Source of the DNA: Nocardioides marmoriginsengisoli
Lineage (GTDB): Bacteria > Actinomycetota > Actinomycetes > Propionibacteriales > Nocardioidaceae
Assembly (NCBI RefSeq): GCF_003725695.1
Contig: NZ_RJSE01000005.1
Span: forward strand, 34,976 to 98,975
DNA: 64,000 nucleotides
Reading direction: 5' to 3'
The notes under the pieces were generated by a model. It was not told the DNA's origin, did no database searches, and saw nothing but the letters and a program-made list of their open reading frames with translations. Positions 62,229 through 64,000 of this stretch are shown here, in pieces. Within the stretch, counting starts at the first letter, position 1; every line of letters starts with the position of its first letter. The position numbers and the translations under genes are program-made.

Positions 62229-63200
62229 TCAGGCGGCCTTCCGGGCGCTCGGCTTCACCGGCTCGCTGCGGAAGCGGGCACCGGAGCCGTCGATCTTCAG
62301 CGCCTTCCAGACCTGGCGGGAGACCGGGTTCATCAGGTCGAGCTCGTCCGCCAGGGCGCGGACGTCGTAGAAGACGTCGCTGAGCATGGCGCGGGCCTCC
62401 GGGCTGTCCCAGAAGACGTCCTTCAGGACCTTCTTCGGGACGCCGACCTGCTGGGTCATCTCCTTGCCGGGCACCATGATCGCGTCGCCGAGAACGCGCA
62501 TGACGACGGGCAGGACGACCGAGAGCACGCCCTTGCGGACCTTGCCGACCTTGGGCACGTTGCGCTTGAGGTACTCGTGCGCGAACGAGATGTGCCGGGC
62601 CTCCTCAGCGATGTGGATCTGCATGATGCGCTGCAGCAGCGGGTGCATCGCGTCACCCTCACGGAGGATCGCCTTCTGCAGGTGGTCGATCGGCTCCTCG
62701 CCGGCCAGCACGCCCATGAAGAACACGATCGAGAGCGGCCGGGCGGCCAGCGGCAGGAACGGCGCGACGACCCGGAAGTAGCGCGGACCACCCGGTACGT
62801 CGACCCCGGTGCGGTTCACGAACTCCTGGAACATCTGGGTGTGGTGGGTCTCCTCGGTCGCCTCGTGGGTGACGTAGCGGAACTCGGCCGAGTTGTTCGG
62901 CAGCCCCATCACGTACTCCATGAGGCCGCGGATCAGGATGTTCTCGAACTGCAGGCCGACCTTGGCGACGTTCGCCTGGCGCCAGATGCCGACCTCGATC
63001 TGCCGCTCCAGCGGCAGCGACTGGTACCACTCGCTGCGACCGAGGGCGTCCGCCTTCGGGAGCACCCAGCGCGGGTCGTCGTGGGAGACGGCGTAGTCCG
63101 GGTTGTCCCAGTCGATGTCCTCCCACGGGTCGAAGTGCTGGTGGACCGAACCCTCGGAGAGGGTCAGCAGCTTCTCTTCGTAGGTCTGGATCGCGGTCAT
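62229..63200 (-). CDS. AurF-like diiron oxygenase
   Basis: The 323-residue helical protein belongs to the AurF/p-aminobenzoate N-oxygenase family. Likely iron ligands lie in LQFENILIRG (Glu86), EATEETHHTQMF (Glu116/117, His119/120), AGEEPIDHL, and IHIAEEARHISFAHEYL (Glu199/200, His203). Family members oxidise amines or C-H bonds, but others are membrane-lipid or unknown oxidases, so the substrate is open. ATG 63200 has GAGGAG upstream; the longer frame would begin in the promoter. Confidence 0.85.
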   Translation of the reverse strand: MTAIQTYEEKLLTLSEGSVHQHFDPWEDIDWDNPDYAVSHDDPRWVLPKADALGRSEWYQSLPLERQIEVGIWRQANVAKVGLQFENILIRGLMEYVMGLPNNSAEFRYVTHEATEETHHTQMFQEFVNRTGVDVPGGPRYFRVVAPFLPLAARPLSIVFFMGVLAGEEPIDHLQKAILREGDAMHPLLQRIMQIHIAEEARHISFAHEYLKRNVPKVGKVRKGVLSVVLPVVMRVLGDAIMVPGKEMTQQVGVPKKVLKDVFWDSPEARAMLSDVFYDVRALADELDLMNPVSRQVWKALKIDGSGARFRSEPVKPSARKAA

Positions 63201-63237
63201 CGGACACTCCTCGAGGACGTCGTTGTCTGTCCTGAGC

Positions 63238-63267
63238 AGGTTAGTGAGACACCGCGTCACATGTAAA
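63238..63267 (-). promoter_or_regulatory. Promoter of the aurF-like operon
   Basis: On the minus strand TTTACA (63262-63267) and TAACCT (63238-63243) are 18 bases apart. The start of transcription would be near 63231, leaving a leader of about 30 bases. Confidence 0.6.
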
Positions 63268-63281
63268 GCACTACACGTGAC
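63256..63281. promoter_or_regulatory. Probable TetR operator
   Basis: GTCACATGTA and TACACGTGAC form an inverted repeat with nine of ten positions matching around six bases. It covers the -35 box. A second dyad (GTGAC at 63277-63281, GTCAC at 63287-63291) adds a further half-site. Confidence 0.65.
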
Positions 63282-63326
63282 TTCGTGTCACAGATATCTC
63301 CGCGTCCGCGGGGCATGTGGTGCGCG

Positions 63327-63878
63327 TCACCCGGTTCCGGGCCGTCGACGCCAGTGTGCGGCGACCTCGATCCGGCCCTCGTCGAAGTGCGCTTCCAGCC
63401 CGGCGGCCCCGAAGGCCGCGATCGCCTCCGCCAGCAGGTCGTCCCCCGGAGCGGCGTTCGCGGTGGTGCCGTGCCAGAGGTTCACCTCGAGCATGCCCTC
63501 CTCGACCGCGTGCCAGACGTCGGTCGGCGTGAACCAGCCGATCCCGCGCGGCGGCGGGACGTGGCGGGCGAGCTCATCGCGGGCGGACCAGTGGTCGGCG
63601 CAGCCCTGGAGCACGACGACTCCCCCGGCCTCCAGCGCGGCGAAGGCTGCCTGCAGCCGGTCGTAGTCGGTGGTCTCCGGCCAGGTCGCCGCTTCCGCGC
63701 GCCACGAGGCCTCCGCTTCGGCGATCCAGTCGGTCGCGGTGCTCGCGGCGTCCAGTCCCGGGTGGTCGGCCCGGACCGCCTCGACGACCTGACGACGCAC
63801 GTCCGCAGGTGTGCCGAGTCCGGACCTGACCAGGTCGGCGACCCAGGACCGCGTGTCGGCCTGGGTCGGCCGCGCCAT
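63327..63878 (-). CDS. DUF6891-like protein
   Basis: The 183-residue protein has the pattern TDYDRLQAAFAALEAGGVVV and, later, FTPTDVWHAVEEGMLEVNLW, which I associate with the actinobacterial DUF6891 family, of unknown function. It is cytosolic by appearance. Its ATG overlaps the pdxS stop by one base (TAATG), so it is translated with pdxS; any part in vitamin B6 metabolism is unproven. Confidence 0.72.
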   Translation of the reverse strand: MARPTQADTRSWVADLVRSGLGTPADVRRQVVEAVRADHPGLDAASTATDWIAEAEASWRAEAATWPETTDYDRLQAAFAALEAGGVVVLQGCADHWSARDELARHVPPPRGIGWFTPTDVWHAVEEGMLEVNLWHGTTANAAPGDDLLAEAIAAFGAAGLEAHFDEGRIEVAAHWRRRPGTG

Positions 63879-64000
63879 TACCAGCCGCGTTCGGCGAGGC
63901 GGTGGGGCTGGGGGATGTCTTCGACGTTGATGCCGACCATGGCCTCGCCCAACCCACGCGAGACCTTCGCGACCACGTCCGGGTCGTCGTGGAACGTGGT
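63878..64000 (-). CDS. pdxS: PdxS, pyridoxal 5'-phosphate synthase lyase subunit (3' end only)
   Basis: The last 40 codons read [20 protein letters not shown] followed by HRLAERGW, the invariant C-terminus of PdxS. The enzyme builds pyridoxal 5'-phosphate from ribose 5-phosphate, glyceraldehyde 3-phosphate and ammonia from PdxT. Most of the gene lies beyond the window. Confidence 0.93.
   Translation of the reverse strand, partial: TTFHDDPDVVAKVSRGLGEAMVGINVEDIPQPHRLAERGW

Noticed and set aside
56210..63200. Integrated mobile element between pdxT and pdxS.
   Set aside because: No integrase, transposase, tRNA, direct repeat or att-like site was seen at the ends; only gene content suggests an insertion.

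Overview
The window is a compact, high-GC stretch of an actinobacterial chromosome, most likely Nocardioides or another member of the Nocardioidaceae. I infer this from gene order and family types: a pyrR-pyrB-pyrC-(PH-like)-carA-carB-pyrD-pyrF-mihF-gmk-rpoZ-coaBC-metK-priA-def-fmt-rsmB-rpe run, an aroC/K/B/Q-efp-nusB block, a yajC-secDF-apt-rel block, actinobacterial integration host factor, an EF-P with a PGKGP loop, and many GTG/TTG starts with 1-4 base stop/start overlaps. No 16S marker is present, so the genus is not proven. No rRNA, tRNA, CRISPR array, insertion sequence, phage gene or origin was seen. Every gene except one (a DUF349 protein at 44851) lies on the minus strand, so transcription runs from right to left. 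The features are listed from left to right.

Left part (1-20,700): the start of ribD sits behind an FMN riboswitch. Next come rpe, rsmB, an MmcQ-like gene, fmt, def, priA and metK, each acting in central metabolism, protein maturation or replication restart. coaBC, rpoZ, gmk and mihF form a group with its own promoter. The de novo pyrimidine operon (pyrR, pyrB, pyrC, PH-like, carA, carB, pyrD, pyrF) starts with a likely PyrR-binding hairpin at the pyrR ribosome binding site.

Middle (20,700-52,400): a flavin disulfide reductase-like gene, nusB and efp are followed by the shikimate genes aroQ, aroB, aroK, aroC and aroE with an embedded prepilin peptidase. Then come mltG, ruvX, alaS and small envelope-linked genes, followed by rarA. 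An oligopeptide-type ABC transporter (oppC-oppA-oppB-oppD-oppF) carries a strong internal terminator after oppA. aspS, hisS, a metallo-beta-lactamase-fold hydrolase, the divergent DUF349 gene, rel, apt, secF, secD and yajC complete this part.

Right part (52,400-64,000): ruvB, ruvA and ruvC sit behind a clear SOS box, followed by yebC and pdxT. About 7.1 kb of accessory genes then separates pdxT from a DUF6891 gene and pdxS, which are neighbours in many Actinobacteria. This insert has two modules. The first (56,210-59,642) is a five-gene surface-protein cluster: two SipW-type signal peptidases, two proteins with SipW-type signal peptides and one LPXTG protein. One SipW peptidase is fused in the same polypeptide to a SipW-type substrate with a fibronectin type III-like domain. 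The second (59,857-63,200) is an AurF-like diiron oxygenase, an FprB-type ferredoxin-reductase and a TetR regulator, behind a promoter overlapped by a near-perfect inverted repeat. The SipW cluster with its peptidase-substrate fusion is the most unusual content of the window.
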